Source: Apostichopus japonicus
Lineage: Eukaryota > Echinodermata > Holothuroidea > Aspidochirotida > Stichopodidae
Assembly (NCBI RefSeq): GCF_037975245.1
Contig: NC_092576.1
Location: 29,007,111-29,071,110 of the forward strand
Reading direction: 5' to 3'
DNA: 64,000 nt
The translations under genes and the position numbers were made by a program. Below the pieces are notes generated by a model that was not told the origin of the DNA, did no database searches, and worked only from the letters and a program-made list of their open reading frames with translations. Below are positions 44,901 to 55,200 of the stretch, piece after piece. Numbering within the stretch: the stretch's first letter is position 1; every line of letters starts with the position of its first letter.

Positions 44901-46107
44901 TGATGAGACTTGTATATATATATCAGTCGGGGAATTAAAAAAATATAAGAATAACCCTTCAGAAAATGTACCATTTGACGTATATGTGGAAAAACGTACC
45001 AGACATCACCAAAACTAAAACATATAAGTTTAGCATTCTTGTAAATCAACAAAATATTACATTTTAATATTTGTTAGATAATATTACTCGAAATTTTTAT
45101 GTAATACCTAGGTACCAATGGGACCAATGCATGATCGTTCTTAGTCTTACATTTCCGTGGCATTGTGAGGTAACGTTGGTATTACACTCAATGCTCTTAA
45201 CGAACAATCAACGAGGTAAAATGTCTTCTTCGTTTGGTGACAGTCACACGTATGATGAGCACCGCATGCTGTTGGTCCTGTTGAACACAAAATATTAAAA
45301 CAACAGGAAATATTTCCATGCAATGGATGTAAATTGTGCAGGAAAGCTCGATAACTACAATGATTATTGCTTTCTGGAAACAACATAGTCTTAAATATTT
45401 GCAAAAACTTGTGAACTCAGTTAACAGTTAATAAAGAAGATAAAAATTACATTCGTTTTAGGCTTTCTATTATTTTTTGGGTAATTCTCGTAATTTCTAT
45501 TCTATAATATGACAAACACTAGTCCACGAATTGATTTAGCTACACCATGGATTGTAATCTACATTACATCCAATGACGTGTTATGACGTAATAGGTCAAC
45601 CCTTATTCATGTTTCATATTCTGCAACGTTTTATGAACCATAAGAACCGCATCTTAACAATGATTCGAAAATATCAAAAGGCAGCTGTTTTATGACTTCT
45701 AAGGATTACCTATTCAGATCTGTACATATTCATGATATTATATTGAGGTTTATTAATTGTATTTAGTCATAAAGCTAAGCAGAAAATTATATGTAAGGTA
45801 TCCGAGATGTACATTATTGTACCATAGTTTGCTGGTATAGCCTTTACGTTAATCCAACTACCTTGGTCGGTAGTTTCGTGCAAACAATTTGGAGAATATA
45901 AGTTTTTAACCAATTGTATTAAATTACTTTAAGTTCTTGGTTACTATTCGTAAATTGACGCCATCTGCTGATATAGACAATTGATATATTGAATAACTTA
46001 CTTGTTTTATTTTGTATATCTAGTTGTCTATACTGCAGGGTGTCATCGATTGTCTTTGTCGTTCCATGAACATAGTGCAACAACAATAAAAGGAGCCAGA
46101 ACCACAT
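32837..46107 (-). CDS. Gene B: LRR / GCC2-GCC3 / multi-pass membrane receptor-like protein (17 coding exons)
   Basis: Minus-strand exons, 5' to 3': 46107-46002, 45277-45151, 44455-44384, 42971-42900, 42631-42560, 42100-42029, 41908-41837, 41393-41322, 40911-40765, 38869-38801, 38692-38621, 38136-38065, 37646-37590, 37031-36850, 36407-34801, 34172-34046 and 32913-32837. They sum to 3075 bp, 1024 residues, without an internal stop. The domain order is that of gene A, but there are only 11 LRRs: it lacks the second IPPGTF exon and the exon pair corresponding to A exons 6 and 7. All splice sites are GT-AG. It faces gene A tail to tail. Function is inferred from architecture only. Confidence 0.87.
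34046..34172 (-). CDS. Gene B exon 16: last two membrane segments
   Basis: A 127-bp exon encoding LFSLAVIFVNVLFAAV and ISIGIITLDAAIIVIVS. Confidence 0.9.
34801..36407 (-). CDS. Gene B exon 15: cysteine-rich stalk and membrane segments
   Basis: A 1607-bp exon with the same layout as gene A exon 18: CILCPEGTKQ, GYRGWLCSKC, CLPCPN, then hydrophobic segments starting IVWVCFEISMTVCIF. The charged loop differs in its serine/glutamate stretch. The donor is GTACGT. Confidence 0.92.
36850..37031 (-). CDS. Gene B exon 14: linker and first GCC2/GCC3 motif
   Basis: A 182-bp exon containing CQPCPPGSYGNKSGQC and CTPCPAG, with the same boundaries as gene A exon 17. Confidence 0.88.
37590..37646 (-). CDS. 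Gene B exon 13: LRR C-terminal edge
   Basis: A 57-bp exon (LLSCGQLKSLPMPNR); the donor GTATTA matches gene A. Confidence 0.83.
38065..38136 (-). CDS. Gene B exon 12: LRR
   Basis: A 72-bp exon (HLYKNPLEKISAKAL) with acceptor CCATCAAAG and donor GTAAGT. Confidence 0.85.
38621..38692 (-). CDS. Gene B exon 11: LRR
   Basis: A 72-bp exon (YLFNNKIKELQKSPF) without the basic four-residue extension seen in A and C. Confidence 0.84.
38801..38869 (-). CDS. Gene B exon 10: LRR
   Basis: A 69-bp exon (FLFNNGISEVEGNAF). The donor is GTAACT, weaker than in the paralogues. The upstream intron carries the THAP/TTAA element. Confidence 0.83.
38937..40700. mobile_element. Kolobok-like DNA transposon remnant
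   Basis: The block is flanked by TTAA at 38937-38940 and 40697-40700. Its ends are inverted: AGATGAACGATAGTGA on the left and AGTAGAACGATAGTGA on the reverse right end (14 of 16 match). It carries a broken THAP domain. TTAA target duplications together with a THAP-coding gene are the hallmark of the Kolobok superfamily. Genes A and C have no such block in the same intron. Confidence 0.68.
39300..39490 (+). pseudogene. THAP zinc-finger domain fragment
   Basis: The plus strand reads NFPSG, LWIRFVRRTRKDFIAPG and VKVCSAHFTEDD, matching the THAP pattern of FP, W, VRR, F-P and C-x2-H-F. A preceding NECGLYNK-type segment lies in another frame across a poly-T run, so the gene is frameshifted. It is part of the TTAA-flanked element. 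Confidence 0.72.
40765..40911 (-). CDS. Gene B exon 9: two LRRs in one exon
   Basis: A 147-bp exon (DLSNNSLTEIPFGLF, then LLQRNNLTCVQKGLF), two codons shorter than in A and C between the two repeats. Confidence 0.86.
41322..41393 (-). CDS. Gene B exon 8: LRR
   Basis: A 72-bp exon (SLSGNNIRQLPANLF) with acceptor TCTCTTGCAG and donor GTAAAT. Confidence 0.85.
41837..41908 (-). CDS. Gene B exon 7: LRR
   Basis: A 72-bp exon (ILANNKLHDVHQRFF) with acceptor TTCTCTTCAG and donor GTGAGT. Confidence 0.86.
42029..42100 (-). CDS. Gene B exon 6: LRR
   Basis: A 72-bp exon (YLSDNLLTDIPPGFF). The following intron is only 120 bp; it is over 3 kb in gene A because of the copia element. Confidence 0.87.
42560..42631 (-). 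CDS. Gene B exon 5: LRR
   Basis: A 72-bp exon (DLSGNRLEALPTALL) with acceptor TATTATTCAG and donor GTAAGT. It is the only exon of this type in gene B; genes A and C have two. Confidence 0.87.
42900..42971 (-). CDS. Gene B exon 4: LRR
   Basis: A 72-bp exon (NVSYNLIREIPAGLF) with a proper TAG acceptor at the position where gene A exon 5 has AA. Confidence 0.86.
44384..44455 (-). CDS. Gene B exon 3: LRR
   Basis: A 72-bp exon (NLSRNRLTGIPPGTF), the single counterpart of gene A exons 3 and 4. The donor is GTACGG. Confidence 0.86.
45151..45277 (-). CDS. Gene B exon 2: LRR N-terminal cap
   Basis: A 127-bp exon with the cysteine pattern TACGAHHTCDCHQ and a later VDC. The acceptor is TGTTCAACAG; length and phase match gene A. 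Confidence 0.88.
46002..46107 (-). CDS. Gene B exon 1: start and signal peptide
   Basis: ATG at 46107 gives MWFWLLLLLLHYVHG, a signal peptide. The exon has the same 106-bp coding length as in gene A and ends at donor GTAAGT. A TGATAG acceptor-like site lies just upstream. Confidence 0.82.
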
Positions 46108-46514
46108 GTTGCCGTATGCTATCACACAGGAAAAAAGAAGAATCTTAGAAGTATGTTACTTTGCCATTGGACTCATTACAGTAGATGAAACACTCTTCTG
46201 TAAAAAAAGGTCATTTAATAAGACTCTTAATAACTTAATGAGTCGTAAGATTAAACAATGACAAGGATTTGTCTCTCTCTCACTTTCGAAAATTGTTTGT
46301 TCCGTAATTTTTTTCATTTTTGCTGGGAAATTTCATCACCAAATGAAGTTTTGGTTTCATATGATTCCGCTTAGATGAATATTATCAAGAAAGTAAAAGA
46401 AAGTTCAATGATATTGGGTACTGTCAATAATCATATGTGTGAAATATTAAACAAGAGAGTAATCCATGCAATTACATATCCCATATCCACCGTGACGGTA
46501 GTGAGTGTCTCTAT

Positions 46515-47580
46515 ATATCGTGTGGTTTAATATTTTTTCCTACATGACGACAAGCCAAAAATAGTTAAAAACACATTTTTAGGGTTTTCCAACTTTCACT
46601 TCTGACATTAAAATGGCGACATCAATCGCAGTTGACGTCAATCATGCACAAGGTAACATGATCAGGCACATATTCTATTTACTTTCGACCTCAATTATCA
46701 TTTCACCTCGACCGTAAATACCAAAATATGCACTAGAATAAAATGTCTTTTATTATTTTCTACATATGGTGTGGTTTAATGCCTTGTTCTTAGACGTTGA
46801 CATGCATTAAATAACTAAAACACAACTTTAAATTTATTTACCTTTTACCTTAAACTTATGACGTCATCAATCACGCAGGCTCATGGTTACATGACCAGGC
46901 ATCTGCTCACCAAGCAAATGTTATTGTTTACTGAATCGGCATATGAATAAGGTACTAACAGCAAGTCTGTGCGTCGTTAAGATTTCAAAGGAATACAGCA
47001 TGCAGTTGTTCCTAATTTATAATGTTTTGTACTAAAATTACCAAAAACCAGTATGCAAACAACGAATTCCTCTGTCTTTTAAACTTCGCTTTCACTTATA
47101 ATTCTTCTTCTTCAATAAGAAACTAAATGGTTGGTTTCTTTAAATAAATTACTGAACTGGCTGATGAATAAGCTCAATTGACAACATACTGCTGACTTAT
47201 TTTCTTCATCATTGAAAATAGTACGTATCTCTTATATCAGGAGATGCAAAAATATCATAATCATACATAAACCATACATATCTTTCTATTTTATTTATAT
47301 CGTGGGGTTTGCTCAACAACGGTTGAGAAGGAGTCCGCGACACATTTCAGGTCAATTTGACCTTTGAACTTAATTGACCTTCGACCCAGACTCTAGACAC
47401 CTACGTTTGTCTTATATTACATTTCATATCATTGTTCTATACATTTCGTATGGTGTAATGCATTTTCCCTACATGTTGATAAGCAGAAAATATGTTGAAA
47501 ACCTTCGATCTCTGACCACTGATATATGATGTCATCAATCTCACAGGCAAAAAGTTGACATGATCGGCCACCTACCCACT
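46515..47580. repeat. Three copies of a dispersed repeat of about 150 bp
   Basis: Copies at about 46515-46680, 46765-46920 and 47445-47580 share GGTGTGGTTTAATG-like starts, TGACGTCATCAATC-like centres and ACATGATCAGGCA-like ends. Divergence between copies is considerable. Confidence 0.7.
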
Positions 47581-48760
47581 AACTTTGAACTTGATCGAAC
47601 TAACGGTCTAGAAGGCGTTCGCGACACACTTTCTTTTGCTCACCTACTCGCGTACCGACGCACCCACCCTCACGCGCATATGCACACATCCTAACATTAC
47701 TGATGTGGGTGAAGTACAATATTTCATCTCCCTGTATATTGCATGTAGGAAATAAATGATTTCACTTTCCAGTTTTCCATTCTTTTTTTATCATGCACAA
47801 TACTATAATTGTGGGTGTATCAAGCTTTATACTAGTAAATATTAGAAATATTAGTAAATGATAATTGACTTTTTTAACTTACCTAAGGAACAGTTAAAGT
47901 TGGATCGTCATCAATATGAATCAAACGTTGTTAAGGCAATGCTATCAAACAGTACATTTAAGTATCACCCACAGCAACGAACGAAGTCAACTTCTAACAT
48001 TAAGTGAGTGCGTCTTTATCGTGAAGATTTTCAAAGTAAGGATAACAGCATGCAGTTGTTCGCAATATACAATGTGTATAACTGCAATGACCAAAAACGT
48101 TTGATTACGCAAACACCAATTTCCTCTTTCTTTTAAAATTTGCTCTCAGTTGTTATTATTATTATTCAATAAGAAACCATATGGTTGGTTTCTATGAGCA
48201 AATGTTTTTACTGAACTGGCATATGAATAGAATCAATTGACAACTTACTGCTGACTTATTTTCTGCACCATTGCAAGTAGTACGTATCTCTCAAATCAGT
48301 AGATGCAGAAAGCTTTATTATCATACATAAACTAGAAATTTATGAAAACACCGAGTTCCGCTTTCTTTTAAAATTCGCTTTCAGTTCTTCTTCTCCTTCA
48401 TCTTCTTCAATACGAAACCAAATGGTTAGTTTCGATAAGTAAATGTTTGTACTGAACAGGCTGATGAATAAGGTCAATTGACAACTAACTGCTGACGTAT
48501 CTTCTGCACCATTGCAAAAAGTACGTGTCTCTCATATCAGGAGATGAAAAAAAATATATATATATAATCATACATTCACCATAAACTTATGCAAATATTG
48601 AATTCCCCTTCTTTTAAAATTCGCTTTTAGATTTTCTTCTTCTGCAACACGAGACCAAATGGTTGGTTTCTTTCAATAAATATTTTACTGAACTGGCATA
48701 TGAATAAGGTCAATTGACAAATTACTGCCGACTTATTTTCTGGATCATTTACTACATTGG
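46970..48760. repeat. Tandem repeat array, unit about 210-300 bp
   Basis: Copies at about 46970-47280, 48020-48340, 48345-48590 and 48600-48760 share CATATGAATAAGGTCAATTG, ACTGCTGACTTATTTTCT and GTACGTATCTCTCATATCAG-like segments. About 0.7 kb of other sequence separates the first copy from the rest. Confidence 0.85.
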
Positions 48761-50134
48761 TTAAACTGACGTTAAATTCGTAGAAGTTCGCTTTTATAAA
48801 TGCGTTGAAGTTATTACAGCCACGCATCGATGACCACGTTTATATTATGCTTATCATGTTCAGAAATTCACTTTCAATATAACGTAGCAGATATGAATTG
48901 TCTCGTGATGTGGACTATTTATTTGTCTCACATCACAAGTTATTTCAGTTTCGCTTTGATGTAGTGCAAATACGTTATAGAACCTCTGTTGCGTCTAAGG
49001 TGCAAGGTCCAAGAATAATACATTGCTGGGCATCAGGGTGTATGCTGAAGTATTGTTATACAGCGTAACGTGATCCCTTTGGATTTCTATATTCGAAACA
49101 CAATTTGTGTGTCATTTTCCATTGTGAGTAATTGTAAAAAGCTAGATGATAACTGCATAACGCCAATGCAGTATTTTTAGCGTCCAAAGGAGTAGGCTGC
49201 CGTGGGCAATTGGGTTCCAGTGCCACAGAAAAGAAGATAAATTTGAACCTTCCCTATGCAACTGGCCACCCGTATCATCCAAAAATAACTATTCATTTAA
49301 TTTTGTTTTTATTACTTTTGGAGAGCTGTACATAACACTCCCTGACTGGTACCTGGCGGACTGCCCGCCGCCGCTTAGTACGCCACTTTCTCGCTTCTCT
49401 TCTCTTTTTATTCTCTCTTCCCTTTTTAACTTCCTTCTTCCTCTACTTTTCCTTTCTCCTTTCCTGTTTTTTCTCTTTCCTGTTTTTTTTTCATATTGCC
49501 TACTGATGCAGTCTTTCACCGACTGTACAGGTGAAAGGGTCTCCCCCCCCCCTCCTCCCACACACACATATACCCATCTCGATCTACGGCACTGCTCATA
49601 CCATAGACACGAGTATGTAATAATTATACTGCATGTTGCAGTTCTGAATCTCCCGCTGTTTCCTCTTTTGTCGAAAGTGATACTACTATTAGTGATAATT
49701 TAATACAAGGATCTCTTGCTTAAAGGCTAATATATAGTATATGTTACTTTACATGTTGGTTACAATATTCCTGCATTTTTGGAAGACCTACCGAAAACCC
49801 GACCCTTTATTTTGGGGAAGCAGGATGACCCAGAACAGGTGTTTGTCATAATTGAACTACAAACATTTAAAGGGTTGCATTTCTGTTTTACACTATTTTA
49901 CATATTAGAAACAAATTACGTTTGGGAATGTCAAAATTTGTGGTTTTCATCCCCAAAGCTCATTTATGGTCTCGACAAAGGTAAAGTAATTCAGACATCT
50001 CTTCCCAGTGTGTCTCTTCGTAAGAATTTCCTAACTCCTACTGAAGCTCCCTTAGTAGCAAACACATAGACCTATATTGTTTTCATTTAACAGCACTTTG
50101 TTAACCTTTTTGTAATAAAATGTTAACATTTCTA

Positions 50135-50905
50135 GTACTTACTTATTGTGGTTGAAACAGAAACTAATTGAGACTAATGTGTAAGCAAGTAGGGGTGTAG
50201 GGTACAACGTTATATTCAAACAGGCAACACGACTTATAAATCGAACAGACTATATGTATGTAAGAATTTCCGTTTCTGTTAAAGGCGACCGAATGTTTCC
50301 TGAAGTGATGAAAGTAGAACTTAGCAAACGATAGTAGAGGGCGCTGTAGTAAGAAACTAGCAATGAGAAGGAAGAGAATAACAGCTATCAGACAGAAGTA
50401 ACAAAAAAAAAACGTTACGAACGAGAGACACTGAGGTGAAACGTCTATCAAACAGATGTAACAGAACGAATTAGAAAGAGTAGGATATTATTTTTTTCTG
50501 ATGTCAAACCATGATTGTGTACCTTGGTGAGCGATCGTATATAAGTCCTCTGTTCTGTATTCATATTTCGTGTTATGAGAAAGGGAATGTCTACCGTAGA
50601 ATTAAAGCCGTTACCGTTCAGTCATTCTCATTTGTCTATAAAGCAGTCGTTGAGATTAAACAGTACGGTGTATTACATTAGTAACAACGTCTTTTGCAAT
50701 CACGTGCCCCCATTAGCCGTTCGATTTCAGGCTGGTATATACTTAAACGCTAGTCGTTCTGCGTCATTACTGAATTGTAACCCGCTCATCATTGATGTTT
50801 TAAATTATATAAAACCAATCCACCGTGATGGCACCAAACAGCAGCAACATACAAGCAGACTGCACGTAGAAAATTTGCATAAGTCTCAATAAGAGTTAGA
50901 GTTTT
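50135..50905. repeat. Segmental duplication flank shared with gene B side
   Basis: It matches about 29605-29912 and 31184-31275, apart from insertions on each side. The 105-codon open frame here has only a partial, uncorroborated counterpart on the B side, so I do not call it a gene. Confidence 0.7.
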
Positions 50906-52131
50906 TCGAGTAAACTTATTGTTTATATGTATGAAAAGACAAAACAGATCATAGAAAACTGAGTGTAGTGGTGATAAATTTAATAGTTTATCATTACAAA
51001 GGATAACTCCAGGAGAATCAATTATTTACAACGAGGAAATAACGATATAGGATTACAGGTTAAACATGATGAAAGTAATAATTGTCATGTGGTTAATGGA
51101 TGTTATACTTTATTGAAAGTTAGAGCATGCCTTTATTTATTTATTTGTACTTCTCCATTCTTTTGGTTAAGCCTTCAGCTAAGAACAGTAAGTAATAACA
51201 CACTATAATGTTAAATATTTAGAATTATACAATTGAACTGTTTCTTAAGTTTGTATTTCTATGTGCTTTATTATACAGCGTGTCACGCAAATATGTAATT
51301 ACAACAGAAACGTTAAAGACATGATAGCTTGGTCTATCGTCATTACCATAAGAAGTGATTTTGAGGCCTAATTTACTGAATACTTAATTTTTACAATATA
51401 AACAATATAATGACTGACAATCATATGACGTATTAGCGATCGTTGTTAATTAACAATTCTTAAAAGAGTAACTCCTACATTAGTTGTTCATTAAACATTC
51501 AGCTATTCAGATGATCGACCGACAGGATACGTTGATTTTTTGGAGAGCAAACAATCCTGAGACCATTTTCCTTCATATTAATTTATCGAGATGAAGCGTT
51601 CATATTAAGATAATAGCTATAAAAGTACAATAACTTAAAAAACAGATAAAAACAACTGCCGACAATGTAACCCCAGTGTTACTATTAACAAGTAGTACCC
51701 ACTGTTAAAAATGTATCTGCCCAATGTAATTGAGTTCAACAACCATGTTAGAAACAAGAAAAGTTGATCAACACTCTCCACTATTTTAGTAGGCTGCCGC
51801 TGGTTTATTCCTGAAAAAGTGAAATGTGTTGTTAGTTAGGTTGCGAGTTAATGCAGCGGAAATTTCCGACTTCTGGGAGCTAAACGTCCGCTCGAGTAAC
51901 GCAAGCGATTTATATTAGTTACAATATTTAGATTACTTAGTCATCTAAATCACGTATCTCGGATTTCTGTGCCTACAAGGACACTTTTGACTTATTTCAA
52001 TGTTAAGCTGGTAAGATATGTCTTTACAATGTTCGTATAGCTGATAGTCAACCCCTCTGTCAGGTCAATATTTCCAATAAAATTCATATCGCTTTTAGAG
52101 CCGACGTTATAGATGTGAAATCAATTCATAA

Positions 52132-52208
52132 TCACATGGAAATGTGGTCGATGTATTTTGTTTTACAGCTTCTTTTGATGTAACGGTACACAGGAAGTAT
52201 TGCCTCAC
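52132..52208 (-). CDS. Gene C exon 16: C-terminal tail and stop
   Basis: A 77-bp coding part encoding GEAILPVYRYIKRSCK and a TGA stop at 52132-52134. Confidence 0.87.
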
Positions 52209-55200
52209 CTGTAATTCGAATTAGAGAGTTAACGTTATTCGCTTCCTAGAGAATATACAAATCAATTTCGATCAACTTATCAACATACATAACTGCAAGG
52301 TTTATTCAACATGATTTGTTTAACGGAAATGGATTGACGACAAGCAAAATTAATCACTTTACGATCACTAAGAAATTGTCATCGAAGACGATAATACAAC
52401 GTTTGCTCGTCTGGTAATTTTTCAATTCAAAACATTGAAACTGCGGTCAGTTTTTTATGAAAACTAATTTCAGTGACACCTATTTGAGTACGGTACTTAA
52501 GAACACTCATTATTTACCCGTCTTCAAGTTGAGCAGATTTCCCGCAGTGTTGATCAAGTAACATGCAGAAACAACATATGATATTAAAAAGATTTCCTCA
52601 AAAGAAGCACTTGATATAAACAAAATGAAGAATTATTAATGTTAGTTTGTCTAACTTTATTAGTACTTTTTTCCATCTGGCATTGTTTAGGGGATGCAAG
52701 TATAATGTTGTCTAGAAGTCGTTAAAGTTCGCTGTGTGATTCCCTGTTACACTACGATCAACATTCTCACCGTTAACATAATATCGGCTCCATAAAGTTC
52801 ACTGTTTTAACCTAAATAGAACACTAATTAAGGTTAGTTAATAATATCTAGGTCATTCATTGAGAGCTATTAAACTAGTTACATCGTTAAGTAACAGTGA
52901 TATAAAAAATATGAATTTGCGTTTTTATTCTTTAACTTCTACACAACTTGAATTACTGTTTATGATAATTTGCTTTGAATTACCGAAGAAACATACGATA
53001 CCAAGAATAAGTTTTCTAAACAAATATCTAGAATTCTATTTTCCACTTTGTACTGAGAACAGCCTTACCTGAAGCAACAATTATAATGGCCGCGTCTAAC
53101 GTTTGAAATACCAATTGATATGTAATGTCCGTAGTCACTGGACATTGGACATATGAAGTACAGTTTTTAACATAAGTAGAACACTAATTTACGTACCTTT
53201 AAGTTAGTTAATAATAACTAGTTAATTGAGAGCCACTCAACTAGTTATTGGTTTCCACCGTTAAGTAAACAGTGATATACAAATATGAATTTGCGTTTCT
53301 ATAATTTAACTTGTACACAAAGCTAAAAATGACTGTTAATGATAATGTGCTTTGAATTACTTTTAAAAAATATACAATGCCAAGAATGTTGATAACGTAA
53401 GTTTTCTTAACAAAGATCTAGAAAATTATTTCCCAATTTGTATTGAGAACAGCCTTACCTGAAACAATAACTATAATGGCCGCGTCTAACGTTATAATAC
53501 CAATTGATATGCCATACCCGTATTCACTGGACAGAGGAACAGCAGCGAAAAGAGCGTTCACAAAAATCAAAGCGAGGGAAATGAGCTGAAAGGAGGAAAT
53601 ATGTGGAAATATAAAATAATCAGTGACTTTATATGTGCGCACTTGCTACCGTTTGTGTTCTATGTATTTCCTTTCATAAGCAAGAGTTCTTTACGAGATC
53701 TTTAGACTTTGTAGTCTCATGCGATACCTGACAATCCGAAACAGTTGAACTCGTTACAGCAGAAGCGGTCACGTGATCACTCGAAAGTGGTCATGGCAGG
53801 TCAACTGAGGGTAGTTCTAAATTTGAATTGACAATTACTACTAACTATATCACTAACATAAATGATTCATCCTACGTTGCGATACTAAACACTGATACGA
53901 GAGTTCCCGGGGCAATGCTAAATTTCAAAATGAATCACAAGCATTTATAGTTAGTTGCAACTGCTGTTTTATCAAGTGTACACTAACAGGCCAACAGTAC
54001 AAGCCCAATGTATTAACGAGCCACGATTTTAATCCATACGTAAACACCTTAAACGGTCTGGAAATAAAATCGTTCAATCTGTCAACATCCATTCAACGAG
54101 GAAATTTTTTAACACGTTCAATGAATTACTGGCTTAAATAGCTAAAATGGCCGTTACAACATGTACATCGCTTTCAATTCTGGACAAACTCACCTGTAAT
54201 CGTTGTTCAAAAGGGCTCTTCATTGGTGAAAACTTCACGTGGAGTGTGAGAAACAACACAGATACACCGATGGTAATTAACTTGGTCAGTGGATCATCCC
54301 ATCCTAGTAATGTAATCAACATTGTCTGCGTGACCTTCCTGGAAAGTTCCAGAATTTCCCAAAACCAAAATCCGGGCTTAAAATTCTCACAGAGAAAGTT
54401 CAGCCAGACGGGAATGGCATGAGTTTCGATATGATCTTTACTGTTCAATGCGACAGCTTTGCTCATGAAGTGATCTTCACTTTTGAGTTGGTGGTTGGTG
54501 TCTGGTTCTGAAAGGTGTTTGTTATCACGCTGTCTCTTGATATATGTACTCAAACAAAGTAAGAGCAATACAGGAAAAGATATAACATACAAAACAGTGG
54601 CAATAAAAGCAAATATCTGGTAATAGAAGAGATCACTACATAAAATGTCATAATCAGCTCGAAGCAAAGTAATTGTAATATCATTTCCTTTGTAAACCGC
54701 AAATGTATCACAGGCACCAGGGTACAAACTGAATATGATGTCACAAGTTGCTGGATATGTCACAAATATAATTAACAGGACACACGTTGATAGTGCAGAT
54801 CTCGTTTCGGCAAGCCTAAATGTGAGATTATGCCCATCGTAGCGTTTTTTGTACTTGAAATATACTCTAACACTTTGTTCAAAAGCAAACGCAATCAAAA
54901 TAACGACAAGGGGAAACAAGACAGCGATTTTAAATTGGAGCTTAGGATTCAATGAAAGCTTCTCGTGTAAGCAATCAGGTTTCACAATCAACTTCAAAAT
55001 GTTAAATTCAAGTACCGATATCCATTTTCCAACATAATGTAACACTCCAGCCCAACTGACACTGTGAAATGCCTCGAATAGCTCACCAACAACCTGGTAA
55101 AAACCTAGAACAATTTTGACCCTAGACAATACAATGTCTGCGATGGTTCTTCCTTCTTCTGAACATTTCTGCTTCTTGTTTTTCACGATCACAAACCCCA

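Larger units (their letters stand above)
46108..52131. other. Spacer between gene B 5' end and gene C 3' end
   Basis: No coding exon was found. The first part corresponds to the gene B upstream region. Two repeat families fill 46.5-48.8 kb, a pyrimidine-rich tract lies at about 49380-49500, and from about 50135 the sequence matches the 3' flank of gene B. Confidence 0.7.
52800..53585. repeat. Tandem duplication around gene C penultimate exon
   Basis: About 52800-53145 is a diverged copy of about 53168-53550, sharing AATATGAATTTGCGTTT, TTAAGTAA-CAGTGATATA-like and GAGAACAGCCTTACCTGAA. The downstream copy carries only a broken exon. Confidence 0.85.

Noticed and set aside
50575-50892. 105-codon plus-strand frame in the gene C flank
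   Set aside because: Part is shared with the gene B flank (29762-29959), but the shared part reflects DNA duplication; the gene B copy diverges and is interrupted by an insertion.
53069-53145. Alternative penultimate exon for gene C
   Set aside because: The first half is missing and a base insertion breaks the frame.
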